A stretch of DNA of 64,000 nt. Origin: Proteobacteria bacterium 005FR1. Its GTDB lineage: Bacteria > Pseudomonadota > Gammaproteobacteria > Pseudomonadales > Cellvibrionaceae. A model generated the notes under the pieces. It had not been told where the DNA came from, did not search any database, and saw only the letters and a program-made list of their open reading frames with translations. The stretch covers positions 986,977 to 1,050,976 of the forward strand of contig WACF01000001.1 of assembly GCA_026192395.1 (NCBI GenBank). Direction: 5' to 3'. This document shows, in pieces, positions 1 to 11,843 of this stretch. The position numbers and the translations under genes were made by a program. Position 1 is the first letter of the stretch. Each line of letters begins with the position of its first letter.

Positions 1-818
1 TCGGCCTCTATGTGGCAGGGGTGCTGATTCGCCATCGCAATTATCGCAACCTCATGCTGGTGGCGATCATCGGGCTGCTGTTTGCCGGCAATCTGATGAT
101 GCACATCGGTTTTGTGACCGGAAAAACGGGACTTCTGCAGCTCGGCCAGCTACACGGACTGGATGTAATTACCGCCTTGATTGTCGTCATCGCCGGGCGC
201 ATTACGCCGGCCTTCACCGGCAACTGGCTACGCCGGGAGGGCGGCGATCCGGCTCGCGTAAAAACCTGGCCCTGGATTGAGTATGCCTCCCTGGGAAGTA
301 TCATCGCCCTGCTAATCAGCAATTGGCTACAAGCCGCCGACGGGGTGGCCGGGGTGCTGGCGATCGTGGCTGGCGTGAGCAATGCGCTGCGCCTGAGCGG
401 CTGGTCGGGATGGCAGGCTCGTCGCGAGCCGCTGCTCTGGATTCTGCACTTCGCCTATCTATGGGTGGTGATCGCGTTGCTACTGCGTGGCGCCAGCACC
501 CTGGGAGCCGGCGTAGCACCGAGTCTCTGGCAGCACGCCCTCGGGCTCGGCGGAATTGCCACGCTGATTCTCGGGGTGATGACACGCGTAACAGTGGGCC
601 ACACGGGACGGCCCCTGCAGCTGCTGCGCTTCGGCATCGTCATCTATCTGGCGATCATCGCCGCCACCCTGCTGCGCCTGCTTGCCGCAACCGCGCTGCT
701 GGATTACCGGATCGGCGTTACTCTGGCGGCTCTCAGTTGGGTGCTGGCCTTCGGCTTGTTTACGGCTGTCTACGGTCCGGTCCTCGCCAGCCCGCGGGTA
801 GATGGACGGCCTGGCTGA
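1..818 (+). CDS. nnrS: NnrS family heme-copper membrane protein, C-terminal part
   Basis: The reading frame is open through the left edge of the window, so this is the C-terminal part of a gene that begins upstream. About 268 visible residues form a chain of hydrophobic helices with the NnrS-type stretches GRITPAFTGNW and GVMTRVTVGHTGR. NnrS proteins are multi-pass inner-membrane heme/copper proteins linked to nitric-oxide tolerance and denitrification; the exact reaction is not established. The next gene, hemN, lies 156 bases downstream behind an FNR-like box, an arrangement common in Pseudomonas-like genomes. Family assignment is fairly firm. The N-terminus cannot be judged. Confidence 0.85.
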   Translation, partial: GLYVAGVLIRHRNYRNLMLVAIIGLLFAGNLMMHIGFVTGKTGLLQLGQLHGLDVITALIVVIAGRITPAFTGNWLRREGGDPARVKTWPWIEYASLGSIIALLISNWLQAADGVAGVLAIVAGVSNALRLSGWSGWQARREPLLWILHFAYLWVVIALLLRGASTLGAGVAPSLWQHALGLGGIATLILGVMTRVTVGHTGRPLQLLRFGIVIYLAIIAATLLRLLAATALLDYRIGVTLAALSWVLAFGLFTAVYGPVLASPRVDGRPG

Positions 819-864
819 GCCTGAGTTCGAAACTGCCGCACAGGTTTTCATAGCGCCGATTCCC

Positions 865-878
865 TTGAGCCAAATCAA
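865..878 (+). promoter_or_regulatory. FNR/ANR-type operator upstream of hemN
   Basis: The sequence TTGAGCCAAATCAA matches the FNR/ANR consensus TTGAT-N4-ATCAA at nine of ten defined positions. It lies about 100 bases upstream of the hemN ATG. hemN is a classic FNR/ANR target because oxygen-independent heme synthesis is needed under low oxygen. Binding has not been shown here. Confidence 0.7.
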
Positions 879-974
879 CGCGAGCTTCGCCCGGACAGCT
901 TATTCTTACTCACATCTTTCCACTTACATCGCTTCACTCACAAGTATGCTGTCCACCCTCAGAGATTCCGATTG

Positions 975-2366
975 ATGTCCCTGTTCGCCCAACCGCTCCG
1001 CTGGGATTCGACACTGCTCGAGCGTTACGACCTGACCGGTCCCCGTTACACCTCCTACCCCACCGCGCCGCAGTTCAGAGACCAATTTTCGGAGGGCGAA
1101 CGGCGCGCGGCAATTGAGCGCAGCAATGGAAGTCGCTCGCCTCTGTCGCTTTACTTCCATATTCCTTTTTGCGAATCGCTGTGCTTTTACTGCGGCTGCA
1201 ACAAGGTGGTCACCAAGCATCGTGAGCGTTCCCAGCCTTATCTGGAGCGTATGGAGCGTGAAATGGCCATGCAGGCGCGGCTTTTCGACGCTTCCCGCGA
1301 AGTGCGGCAGCTACACTGGGGCGGCGGTACGCCCACGTTTATCAGCGATGAGGAAATGACCTGGCTGATGAAGGCTACCCGCCGGCATTTCCGCCTGCTT
1401 GACGATGATCGCGGTGAGTATTCCATCGAGATTCACCCGGGCTGGGTTTCCGACAGCACCATGGCCCATCTGCGCACACTGGGGTTCAACCGCGTCAGCA
1501 TGGGCATTCAGGATTTCGATCCGCGCGTGCAAAAGGCCGTTAACCGATACAACAGTGTTGAAGAAGTATCGACGCTGGTAGCAGCACTGCGGGCACAGGA
1601 GTACGCTTCCATCAGCATGGATCTGATCTACGGTTTGCCCCTGCAAACGCCGGCCAGTGTCCGCACGACACTGGCGCAAGTGATCGCCCTCTCCCCCGAT
1701 CGCCTATCGCTGTTTAACTACGCCCACATGCCGCACCTTTTCAAAAGTCAGCGGCTTATCAAGGATGCGGACCTGCCTTCGCCCGAGCAAAAGCTGGAAA
1801 TCTTGCAGATGGCCACCGAGCGCTTGCAGGAGGCGGGATATGTTTACGTCGGAATGGATCATTTCGCCAAGCCGGGCGACAGCCTGGTCGTGGCGCAACA
1901 AGAAGGCAAGCTGCAGCGGAATTTCCAGGGCTACTCCACCCACGGGGAATGCGATCTGCTGAGCTTTGGCGTGTCGGCGATCAGTGCCTTCGGCGGTGTT
2001 TATGTACAGAACACGAAATCCGTTAGCGATTATCAGCAGCGAATCGATTCGGACCGGCTCCCCTTCGTCCGTGGTTTTACCCTCAGCTTCGACGATCACC
2101 TTCGCCAATACGTGATCAATCAGCTTATCTGCCACTTCTCGCTGGAGTTCGCCGAAGTAGAGCGCCGCTTCGGAATCACTGTTTCAGACTATTTTGCCGA
2201 GGAGCTCGCCGAGCTGGAACCGATGGCGAGCGATGGACTTTTGCAACTGGACGGTCAGGGTATTCGCGTTCACAACGCCGGTCGACTGCTGATCCGGCGC
2301 ATTTGCATGGCCTTTGATGCTTACCTTCGCGCAAGTACGCAGATACGTTATTCGCGGATTATCTAG
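975..2366 (+). CDS. hemN: Oxygen-independent coproporphyrinogen III oxidase
   Basis: A radical SAM enzyme that decarboxylates coproporphyrinogen III to protoporphyrinogen IX without oxygen, in the cytoplasm, for heme synthesis. The cluster motif CESLCFYC has Cys66, Cys70 and Cys73, preceded by YFHIPF, and is followed by the glycine-rich WGGGTP. At 463 residues the length fits HemN (about 457 in E. coli) rather than the shorter HemW. The ATG at 975 is preferred over a TTG three bases upstream. An FNR-like box upstream and the neighbouring nnrS point to induction under oxygen limitation or nitrogen-oxide respiration. Confidence 0.96.
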   Translation: MSLFAQPLRWDSTLLERYDLTGPRYTSYPTAPQFRDQFSEGERRAAIERSNGSRSPLSLYFHIPFCESLCFYCGCNKVVTKHRERSQPYLERMEREMAMQARLFDASREVRQLHWGGGTPTFISDEEMTWLMKATRRHFRLLDDDRGEYSIEIHPGWVSDSTMAHLRTLGFNRVSMGIQDFDPRVQKAVNRYNSVEEVSTLVAALRAQEYASISMDLIYGLPLQTPASVRTTLAQVIALSPDRLSLFNYAHMPHLFKSQRLIKDADLPSPEQKLEILQMATERLQEAGYVYVGMDHFAKPGDSLVVAQQEGKLQRNFQGYSTHGECDLLSFGVSAISAFGGVYVQNTKSVSDYQQRIDSDRLPFVRGFTLSFDDHLRQYVINQLICHFSLEFAEVERRFGITVSDYFAEELAELEPMASDGLLQLDGQGIRVHNAGRLLIRRICMAFDAYLRASTQIRYSRII

Positions 2367-2415
2367 CCCCTCATTTGTGCTAGGGTAAGGGGCTCGCAGT
2401 TCATCGAGCCCCGCT

Positions 2416-2808
2416 ATGCTTGAATACTATCCCGAAATCCGATCCATCCATATTGCCGCTGTTGTCGTCAGCGGCTCGCTGTTCGCCGTCCGCGGGCTCG
2501 GGCTGATTATCGGCAAGCGCTGGCCTCTTTCGCCGCCCCTTCGCTATCTCAGTTACACCATCGACACCATTCTGCTGACGGCGGCCTTGCTGCTGATGAC
2601 CATCGTCCGCCAATACCCATTGGTTCACGGCTGGCTGACGGTCAAGGTGGGCTTGCTGGTCCTCTACATTGCGCTTGGCATAATGGCTTTTCGCCCCGGG
2701 CCAGGAGCCGGCGTTCGCTTTGGCTTGTGGACTGCGGCACTGCTGGTCTACGCATTCATTATTTCCGTGGCGATGTCTCATCACCCGCTCGGCTATTTCG
2801 CGGCTTGA
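2416..2808 (+). CDS. SirB family inner-membrane protein
   Basis: A 130-residue protein with four predicted membrane helices and the SirB2-like features HIAAVVVSG near the N-terminus, an internal WLTVKVGLLVLY and a C-terminal MSHHP. The name SirB comes from an E. coli/Salmonella locus; the biochemical role is unknown. The gene lies between hemN and a glutathione transferase, all on the plus strand with short gaps. Membrane location is clear from composition; the family call is by pattern recognition. Confidence 0.75.
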   Translation: MLEYYPEIRSIHIAAVVVSGSLFAVRGLGLIIGKRWPLSPPLRYLSYTIDTILLTAALLLMTIVRQYPLVHGWLTVKVGLLVLYIALGIMAFRPGPGAGVRFGLWTAALLVYAFIISVAMSHHPLGYFAA

Positions 2809-2841
2809 GCAAAATAATCAACTCTGATCCGAGGTGAATAC

Positions 2842-3487
2842 TTGATCGTTCTCTACCACTGCGAAAGCGCCCGCTCCTTCCGGCCATTGTGGATGCTCGA
2901 AGAGTTACAGGTTCCTTACGAGCTGAAGATGCTGCCTTTCCCGCCGCGGCTTCTGCAACGGGATTATCTCGAGATTAATCCACTGGGTACGATCCCGGCC
3001 TTCTTCGATGGCGAGACCCGGATGACGGAATCGGCAGCCATCTGCCAGTATCTGGCTGCTCGTTACGGGGCAGGAGAATTCGATATCGCAGCAAGCGAAG
3101 CGAATTACGGGCCCTATCTGAACTGGCTTCACTTCGGCGAAGCCACGCTGACCTTTCCGCAAACACTGGTGCTGCGCTACGGCCGATTCGAGCCGGCCGA
3201 GCGGCGCTTGCCTCAGGCGGTGGAAGATTACGGCCGCTGGTTTCTGGCGCGCCTGCGCGGGCTGGAAGCGGTGGTCGATGCCCAGCCTTTCGTGTGCGGT
3301 GAGCGCTTTACGGCGGCGGACATCTCGGTGGGATACGCGTTGATGCTGGCGGAAATCACCGGCCTGGCGAAAGAGTTTCCCGCGCCGGTAGCCAGCTACT
3401 GGACCAGACTGCAAAAGCGGCCGGCCTTCGCGGCCGCGCTGGAGAAGCAAACCACGGTTCGCAAAGCACAAGGCATCGGGAGCTGGC

Positions 3488-3495
<8 letters not shown>
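2842..3495 (+). CDS. Glutathione S-transferase family protein
   Basis: A cytosolic GST-like protein of 217 residues. The N-terminal thioredoxin-like domain shows the GSH-site features NPLGTIPAF (cis-proline loop) and TESAAI, followed by an all-helical C-terminal domain. The start is a TTG, chosen because a GAGGTG ribosome site sits six bases upstream. GSTs of this type conjugate glutathione to electrophiles or reduce disulfides; the substrate cannot be inferred. The 3' end overlaps the convergent histidine kinase by eight bases. Confidence 0.85.
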
Positions 3496-6271
<2,776 letters not shown>

Positions 6272-6358
6272 GGAGTCGATATCTGGTTTAACGGCTGAAG
6301 CTCACTAGCGAGCAGAGCATAAGACGCCGAAGAACAGGATAAGTTGTGCGGAGGAAAC

Positions 6359-6435
6359 TGGGGTGGCTGACCGGACTCGAACCGGCGACGACTGGAATCA
6401 CAATCCAGGGCTCTACCAACTGAGCTACAGCCACC
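6359..6435 (-). tRNA. tRNA-His(GTG)
   Basis: Read on the minus strand this is a complete cloverleaf with GTG anticodon, the extra 5' G typical of tRNA-His and an encoded CCA end. It is the last of three clustered tRNA genes in the transcription order Pro-Arg-His, a cluster familiar from Pseudomonas-type genomes. Confidence 0.96.
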
Positions 6436-6510
6436 ATTGAGAGGTGACCCTTTTCAGGGTGACCGACCGTTGCGGTCGGGGCGGTAAATCTACCATTTTT
6501 TGCGGGTGTT

Positions 6511-6522
6511 TGGCACGCCCGA
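6511..6522 (-). repeat. 12-bp echo of the tRNA-Arg(TCT) 3' end
   Basis: The 12 bases TGGCACGCCCGA repeat exactly the 3' terminus of tRNA-Arg(TCT), including the CCA complement, 24 bases downstream of it in transcription direction. There is no remaining cloverleaf. Confidence 0.7.
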
Positions 6523-6534
6523 CTTTGATTTGTA

Positions 6535-6611
<77 letters not shown>

Positions 6612-6643
6612 TCTACATGCTCAGCTGAGCGACCCCTGGAATT

Positions 6644-6720
6644 TGGTCGGAGTGGAGGGATTCGAACCCCCGACATCCTGCTCCCAAAGCAGGCGCGCTA
6701 CCAAACTGCGCTACACTCCG
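6644..6720 (-). tRNA. tRNA-Pro(TGG)
   Basis: Complete cloverleaf on the minus strand with TGG anticodon, GGGTTCGAATCC T-arm and encoded CCA. It is the first gene of the three-tRNA cluster; the promoter should lie between about 6721 and 6800. Confidence 0.96.
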
Positions 6721-6958
6721 ATGCTTTTGCTCGCGAATCCCTGCTCTCGTCATACTCGGGTCACGAAAGTCCGATTCGAGAAAGATAGCCCAAATTTCAA
6801 GAGCTGCGGATGATACCGACGCGCCCCGCGAGCGTCAACGAATTCCTCCCCTTTCTTGCCCGTTTACGGTCGCCACCCGGCCTTTATTCCCAGTTCCCAC
6901 TGCCACCCTGCTGTGGGACAATACGCGCCCTCAACAACTGTGGGGAGTTCAACTGACA

Positions 6959-7813
6959 ATGGCGGCACAGGTTCTCGACGGCAAAGCGCTGGCGCAAAAA
7001 ACAGAACTGGAACTCAGCGAGCGCGTGGCTCGACTGAAGGAACGCAGCGGCGGCCAGACGCCGATCCTCGCGACCATTCTGGTCGGGGATGACCCCGCTT
7101 CCGCCACTTACGTTCGCATGAAGGGCAACGCCTGCCAGCGAGTCGGAATGGATTCTCTGAAGGTGGAACTCCCTTCCAGCACCACCACCGAACAGCTGAT
7201 GGCAAAGATTCACGAGCTGAACGCCGACGCTAACGTGCACGGTATTCTCCTGCAGCATCCAGTGCCTCATCAGATCGACGAAGCTGCCTGCTTCAACGCC
7301 ATCGACATCGCGAAGGACGTTGACGGCGTCACCCACCTGGGCTTCGGCCGCATGGCCATGGGCCTGCCCGCCTATGGCAGCGCCACGCCCAAGGGCATCA
7401 TGCGACTGCTGGACGCCTATGAGATTCCTTTGCGCGGCAAGCATGCAGTGGTTGTCGGACGCAGTCCGATTCTCGGCAAGCCCATGGCCATGATGCTGCT
7501 CAATGCCAATGCCACCGTCACCATCTGCCACTCCCACACGACCAACCTGGCCGAGATCGTCAGGCAGGCGGACGTAATCGTTGGCGCTGTCGGCCGCCCG
7601 GAGCTGATCAAGGCCGATTGGATCAGGGACGATGCAGTGGTGGTGGACGCGGGCTTTCACCCGGATGAAGGCCGCGTGGGCGATATCGAACTGGAGCCGC
7701 TGAAGCAGCGAGTGAGCGCCTATACACCCGTGCCGGGTGGCGTGGGTCCGATGACCATCAATACCCTTATCTATCAGACCGTGGAATCCGCCGAGAAGAA
7801 GATACTTGGCTGA
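6959..7813 (+). CDS. folD: Bifunctional methylene-THF dehydrogenase/cyclohydrolase FolD
   Basis: Cytosolic one-carbon enzyme that oxidises 5,10-methylene-THF with NADP and hydrolyses the product to 10-formyl-THF. The 284-residue length is standard. Tyr51 and Lys55 in YVRMK are the folate-site pair, GILLQHPVP is the family signature, [12 protein letters not shown] binds the nucleotide and [10 protein letters not shown] closes the C-terminal signature. The frame ends eight bases after a possible TTG of the next gene, so the two are probably co-transcribed. Confidence 0.97.
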   Translation: MAAQVLDGKALAQKTELELSERVARLKERSGGQTPILATILVGDDPASATYVRMKGNACQRVGMDSLKVELPSSTTTEQLMAKIHELNADANVHGILLQHPVPHQIDEAACFNAIDIAKDVDGVTHLGFGRMAMGLPAYGSATPKGIMRLLDAYEIPLRGKHAVVVGRSPILGKPMAMMLLNANATVTICHSHTTNLAEIVRQADVIVGAVGRPELIKADWIRDDAVVVDAGFHPDEGRVGDIELEPLKQRVSAYTPVPGGVGPMTINTLIYQTVESAEKKILG

Positions 7814-7826
7814 TTCGCGCACCTGT

Positions 7827-8528
7827 ATGCGCCTGGACAAGTTCATCAGTCACGCCACCGGGCTGAGCCGTTCCGAGAGCCGCCGCGCCATCAAATCCGC
7901 GGCGGTTCAGGTAAACGGCGAGCTTGAACGGAGTGCGCAACGGGAACTCTCAGATCTCGATCGCGTGACCTTGCGCGATGAACTCCTCACCCTCCCCTCG
8001 CCACGTTATCTGATGCTGAACAAGCCGGCCGGCTACGTGAGCGCCACGACGGATAGCGAAAACCCGACGGTGATCGATTTACTCGAAGGTGTTCGCGAGG
8101 TGGAAAAAGCCCAGCTTTCGGTTGCCGGGCGACTGGACAAGGATACCACCGGGCTGGTGCTACTCAGCAGCGACGGCCAATGGATTCACCGGGTCACCTC
8201 GCCTCGCCACGAGCATTTCAAGGTCTACATCGCCGGCCTGGCTGAAGCCGTCAGCGACGACGATGTGCGGGCCTTCGCCGAGGGCATTCAGCTCAAGGGC
8301 GAAACCCGTCCCACCCGTCCGGCAAGGCTGGACGTTGTCGCCGAAAGAACGGCCGAAGTCAGCGTGGTCGAAGGGCGCTATCACCAAGTCAGGCGGATGT
8401 TTGCCGCCAGGGGCAACCATGTTGTTTCCCTCCACCGCCGGGAAATCGGCCCAATAATTCTGGATCCGGCACTGGCGCCAGGCGACTACCGCGATCTTAC
8501 TGCCGAGGAAGTATCGAGCTTCTCATGA
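7827..8528 (+). CDS. rsuA: RsuA-type 16S rRNA pseudouridine(516) synthase
   Basis: Isomerises a uridine in 16S rRNA (U516 in E. coli) to pseudouridine. An S4-like N-terminal domain (MRLDKFISHATGL) precedes the catalytic domain, where GRLDKDTTGL carries the catalytic Asp104. The 233-residue length matches RsuA (231). The frame is open to a TTG at 7806 inside folD, but the S4 domain begins at the ATG at 7827, which I prefer. The stop overlaps the start of the next gene (ATGA), suggesting translational coupling with the methyltransferase. Confidence 0.88.
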   Translation: MRLDKFISHATGLSRSESRRAIKSAAVQVNGELERSAQRELSDLDRVTLRDELLTLPSPRYLMLNKPAGYVSATTDSENPTVIDLLEGVREVEKAQLSVAGRLDKDTTGLVLLSSDGQWIHRVTSPRHEHFKVYIAGLAEAVSDDDVRAFAEGIQLKGETRPTRPARLDVVAERTAEVSVVEGRYHQVRRMFAARGNHVVSLHRREIGPIILDPALAPGDYRDLTAEEVSSFS

Positions 8529-9556
8529 ACGATCCTTGTCATCCCCATTTGCTTGAAGCACTCAACCGCTCTGCCGCCAGGACCCTGTGGATTGTCGATG
8601 AAAACATGCCGGCCGATTTCGTCGCCGGCATCCGGCCGCGTCCCACCCTCTACTGCGTGACCAACCGCTTCGACCTGCACAGGGCCATGGAGAAGGCGGG
8701 ATTGCAAACAGAACTGAGCGATTTTGACCCGCAGGTGAAAGACGTCGAGCAAGTGATCTACCGAATTTCCAAGGAGCGGGCTCTCGTCCATCACTCCATC
8801 AACATCGCTGCCTCGCGCCTTGCCACGGGCGGCGAAATGATTATGTTTGGCTGCAAGAATGAAGGCGTGAAAACCAACTTTCGCCACGGCGAACAGGCCT
8901 TCGGTGTGAAGTGTCGCAGCAAGAAGCTGGGTTTATGCTACGAGGGACGGCTTGAAAAAACCGGCGAGCCAACGCAGGCACTCTCCTCGGACGATTATCC
9001 CGACCTGCGGGAGCTCCAGATCGGCGATTTGAACTTCGTGAGCAAGCCCGGCATCTTCGGCTGGAACAAAGTTGATCACGGCAGCGAATTGCTGATTGCT
9101 GCCCTGCAAGAAAACCGGGGGGACTTGAATACAAGCGGCGCGATCCTGGACCTCGGCTGCGGCTGGGGTTATCTGCTCCTTGCGACTCGAGATCTACCGG
9201 CGGCAAGCAGGGTCGCTACCGACAACAACATCGCTGCGGTGACGGCGGCCCGGGAAAACTTCCGCAGAACCGGTCTCGAGGTCACCACCACTGTCGACGA
9301 CTGCGGATCGCAGCTCAGCGGGCCCTTCGATCTGATTCTGTGCAACCCGGCCTTTCACCAGGGCTTTGCAGTCAGCGAAGCGCTGTCCCGCAAGTTCATC
9401 TCGCAATCAGCCAGACTGCTCGCGCGGAAGGGAAGCGCGCTGCTCGTGGTGAATCAGTTCGTCCCCCTGGAAAAGCTCGCCGCCGGCCTCTTTAAACGCG
9501 CCGATCTGCTTCTGCACACGGACGGCTTCAAGGTATTTGCGCTCAGCAATCGCTGA
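8525..9556 (+). CDS. RsmC/RlmG-like ribosomal RNA guanine-N2 methyltransferase
   Basis: A 343-residue class I SAM methyltransferase with a degenerate N-terminal methyltransferase-like half and a catalytic C-terminal half. The SAM loop LDLGCGWGY lies near residue 209 and the N2-guanine motif LCNPAFH near residue 273, a variant of NPPFH. SKPGIFGW before the catalytic half is typical of the RsmC/RlmG family. Length equals E. coli RsmC (343), but RlmG is close enough that the exact target (16S G1207 or 23S G1835) is uncertain. Its start overlaps the rsuA stop, giving a small rRNA-modification operon. Confidence 0.8.
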   Translation: MNDPCHPHLLEALNRSAARTLWIVDENMPADFVAGIRPRPTLYCVTNRFDLHRAMEKAGLQTELSDFDPQVKDVEQVIYRISKERALVHHSINIAASRLATGGEMIMFGCKNEGVKTNFRHGEQAFGVKCRSKKLGLCYEGRLEKTGEPTQALSSDDYPDLRELQIGDLNFVSKPGIFGWNKVDHGSELLIAALQENRGDLNTSGAILDLGCGWGYLLLATRDLPAASRVATDNNIAAVTAARENFRRTGLEVTTTVDDCGSQLSGPFDLILCNPAFHQGFAVSEALSRKFISQSARLLARKGSALLVVNQFVPLEKLAAGLFKRADLLLHTDGFKVFALSNR

Positions 9557-9557
9557 G

Positions 9558-10304
9558 TCAAAGGCGCTGTATCCGCGCTCTGATGCGCCGGGTGATTGAC
9601 CGCCCATACCGATTCTCCAGGTGCGCAAGGTTCTCCTTCAGGGTTGCCCGGGAAACCGCCTGTAAAAAGAAGGCGCCGATGCGATTGTCGTATCCCGGTG
9701 TCGAAAAACTGAAGTGATTGGTGATTTGCCGCTGCAGGCTCGGCTCCACGATGAGAGCCGACCGCCGCAGGGATTTTGACGATTCAAAGTTGACGACCAA
9801 ACCACCGCCCGGATTGAGATGCTTCAGAAGCGAACGCGCCCAAGCCGGGTCGACTGCTACGGCGCGGTGGGGGTTGCCGCCGTTTTCAGCAAACAGATCA
9901 TCGACGATCAAATCAAAACCGGCGCCGCAATAATTGTTTAGCCACTCAATCGCATCGGCACGGTTCAGTGAAACACGTCGCTTTCCAGCGAGACCGAACC
10001 ACCGTCTCGCAATCTGCAGATGCAGCGGGTCCAGCTCCACCCCGACGATCTCGCCGGGTCCAACGAGCTGCTGCAACTGCCGAATGATCGCACCACCCCC
10101 GACGCCCAGCACCAGCACACGTTGTGGAGGCGCGGAGAGCATCAAAGCAGGTAGCAGGAGCAGGTCCCAAATACTGCCGTTCAGTGGCGAAGCCGGATTG
10201 TACTGACTGTGAAAGGTGCCGTCGGTGTAAAGCCGCAAACTGTTGCCGGCTTGGCGCACTTCATAGGTTTTTCCAGCTGATCGTTTTTGCCAGAGCAAGG
10301 CCAT
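9558..10304 (-). CDS. Spermidine-synthase-like methyltransferase-fold protein
   Basis: A 248-residue protein with the polyamine-synthase fold: LVLGVGGGAIIRQL is the nucleotide-binding loop and VGVELDPLHL is followed by DLIVDDLFAE, corresponding to the acidic motifs of SpeE. It lacks a clear gatekeeping segment and no polyamine genes are nearby, so the true substrate is unknown. It ends two bases from the convergent rRNA methyltransferase. Confidence 0.7.
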   Translation of the reverse strand: MALLWQKRSAGKTYEVRQAGNSLRLYTDGTFHSQYNPASPLNGSIWDLLLLPALMLSAPPQRVLVLGVGGGAIIRQLQQLVGPGEIVGVELDPLHLQIARRWFGLAGKRRVSLNRADAIEWLNNYCGAGFDLIVDDLFAENGGNPHRAVAVDPAWARSLLKHLNPGGGLVVNFESSKSLRRSALIVEPSLQRQITNHFSFSTPGYDNRIGAFFLQAVSRATLKENLAHLENRYGRSITRRIRARIQRL

Positions 10305-10319
10305 CCTGTGCGTCCGGCT

Positions 10320-11831
10320 CTAGTGTTGACAACGCAGGGGATGCGACTCGTTTGGCGCATCGAGAAAGGCACGAAAGGACTGGTGGACGCAAGCGTTGCT
10401 CGCCACTACCCCATGGCCCACCTGAGCCAGATGCCAATGCTGGGCATTGGGCAGGCGTTCGGCCAGCTCCCTCGCCCAAGCGGCGGGCGTGACCGGATCC
10501 AGCCCGCCGGAGAGAATCAGCGCCGGCACATCCGTTTCCACGGCCTGCCGGAAGCTGTCCAGGTCAGCGCGCTTGGGAACGGGGCTGCACATGTCATAGC
10601 TCCAGGCGTAATCGGTGTAGTCAGACCACTGCGGGAAGCGCTCGCGAGTCAGCTCGAATTCCTCGCGGCCGACGCTCGGCGATTCCGCACAGTCCACCGC
10701 AAGATAAACCAGCGGATTGAATTCCGGAGCCAGTTCACTGTTCACCGAGTTTTCGGCCAGCTTCTGCAGCGCATCCTCTCCGCCGTGCAGCACCTCTTCA
10801 ATGGCGACAGCGATATCCGTATGCAAGGTATCGTCGTACAAAGCCGTATAGACGATGCCGATGAAGCGATGGTCATTGACCACCACCTTCAGCGGCCATC
10901 CCCCGCCCCAAAGCGGGACCGAAAGTGTGACGGGATTTTTCCGAAGTCTGCTCAGTGCCTTGCGAAAGCGATCGCGCAGTTGATCCCCACTGGTGTTGCA
11001 CCAGGCACTTTCATCGCAGGCCTTCCAGAAATAGTCGAAACTGTCATTGAGCAGGCCCGGCCACTCCAGCATGGACCCCTTGTCCAATGGATAAACCGAA
11101 TCGAGAATCACTGAGCGAACGCCGTGACCCGCATCCCCTTGCTCCTGCTGCCGGAGCCACTCGAGCGCAAGACGGGTTCCGTAGGAGCCGCCCATCACGT
11201 TCCATTCTTTATAGTCGAGCGCCGCCATCAACTCGGCCATGTCCAGTGCGCTTTGAGTCGTCGAGTAGTGCTCAAGGGAATGTCCGGCCGTGCGCATCAG
11301 GGCGACGCATTCCTCCACCACCGCCAGATTGCTCGCGTGCTCGTCTTCCAGCGTGAGGTTATCGCGCAAGCGCTCGCGGACCATTTCCTCGTAGGCGTGG
11401 CAGTGAAAACGCGGACGGCTGAGACCGGTTCCGCGCTGGTCGACGAGGATCAGGTCCCGAGACAGGCGGGCAATATCGGCCCAGTAGAACCAGCTCTCGA
11501 CGTTTTCTCTCTCAATGAAAGTGGAGTTGCCCGGTCCGCCGGACAGGTAGACCAGCGGATCGTCGCGGTGGTCCGGGGAGTCATCGCGGATGATCACCAC
11601 CGGCAGCGTAAAACCGCCGCGTTCGGGGTCGGTATGCAACTCGGCGCAGTCCACGTCCCGATCCTCGGGCACCGCAAACCAGCATTCGACCGATTGCAGC
11701 CCACGCGGTGCCGCTGCGGTTTCAGTCGGCAGTGCTTCCAGGGAAACCTGCCAAAGCAGCAGGGCCGTTGCGACCCCGCCGGCCATCAGGCTGCCCAAAG
11801 CGGCGATCCAGCGTTTGCAGGTGGCGTTCAT
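10320..11831 (-). CDS. Secreted alpha/beta hydrolase, S33 tripeptidyl-aminopeptidase type
   Basis: A 503-residue exported hydrolase. The N-terminus has a signal or anchor helix (LGSLMAGGVATALLLWQ). LVYLSGGPG is the oxyanion strand of the S33 family, the nucleophile elbow GGSYGT lies near residue 214, and the C-terminal TAP-like domain has LSGGLDPVTPA (acid) and VGHGVV (catalytic His). Such enzymes release N-terminal peptides or act as esterases outside the cytoplasm. It is on the minus strand just upstream of the spermidine-synthase-like gene, with a 15-base gap. Confidence 0.85.
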   Translation of the reverse strand: MNATCKRWIAALGSLMAGGVATALLLWQVSLEALPTETAAAPRGLQSVECWFAVPEDRDVDCAELHTDPERGGFTLPVVIIRDDSPDHRDDPLVYLSGGPGNSTFIERENVESWFYWADIARLSRDLILVDQRGTGLSRPRFHCHAYEEMVRERLRDNLTLEDEHASNLAVVEECVALMRTAGHSLEHYSTTQSALDMAELMAALDYKEWNVMGGSYGTRLALEWLRQQEQGDAGHGVRSVILDSVYPLDKGSMLEWPGLLNDSFDYFWKACDESAWCNTSGDQLRDRFRKALSRLRKNPVTLSVPLWGGGWPLKVVVNDHRFIGIVYTALYDDTLHTDIAVAIEEVLHGGEDALQKLAENSVNSELAPEFNPLVYLAVDCAESPSVGREEFELTRERFPQWSDYTDYAWSYDMCSPVPKRADLDSFRQAVETDVPALILSGGLDPVTPAAWARELAERLPNAQHWHLAQVGHGVVASNACVHQSFRAFLDAPNESHPLRCQH

Positions 11832-11843
11832 GCTGAGAGCATA

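Noticed and set aside
2365-2394. AGCCCCT/AGGGGCT stem after hemN as a terminator
   Set aside because: Long loop and no T-run; evidence too weak.
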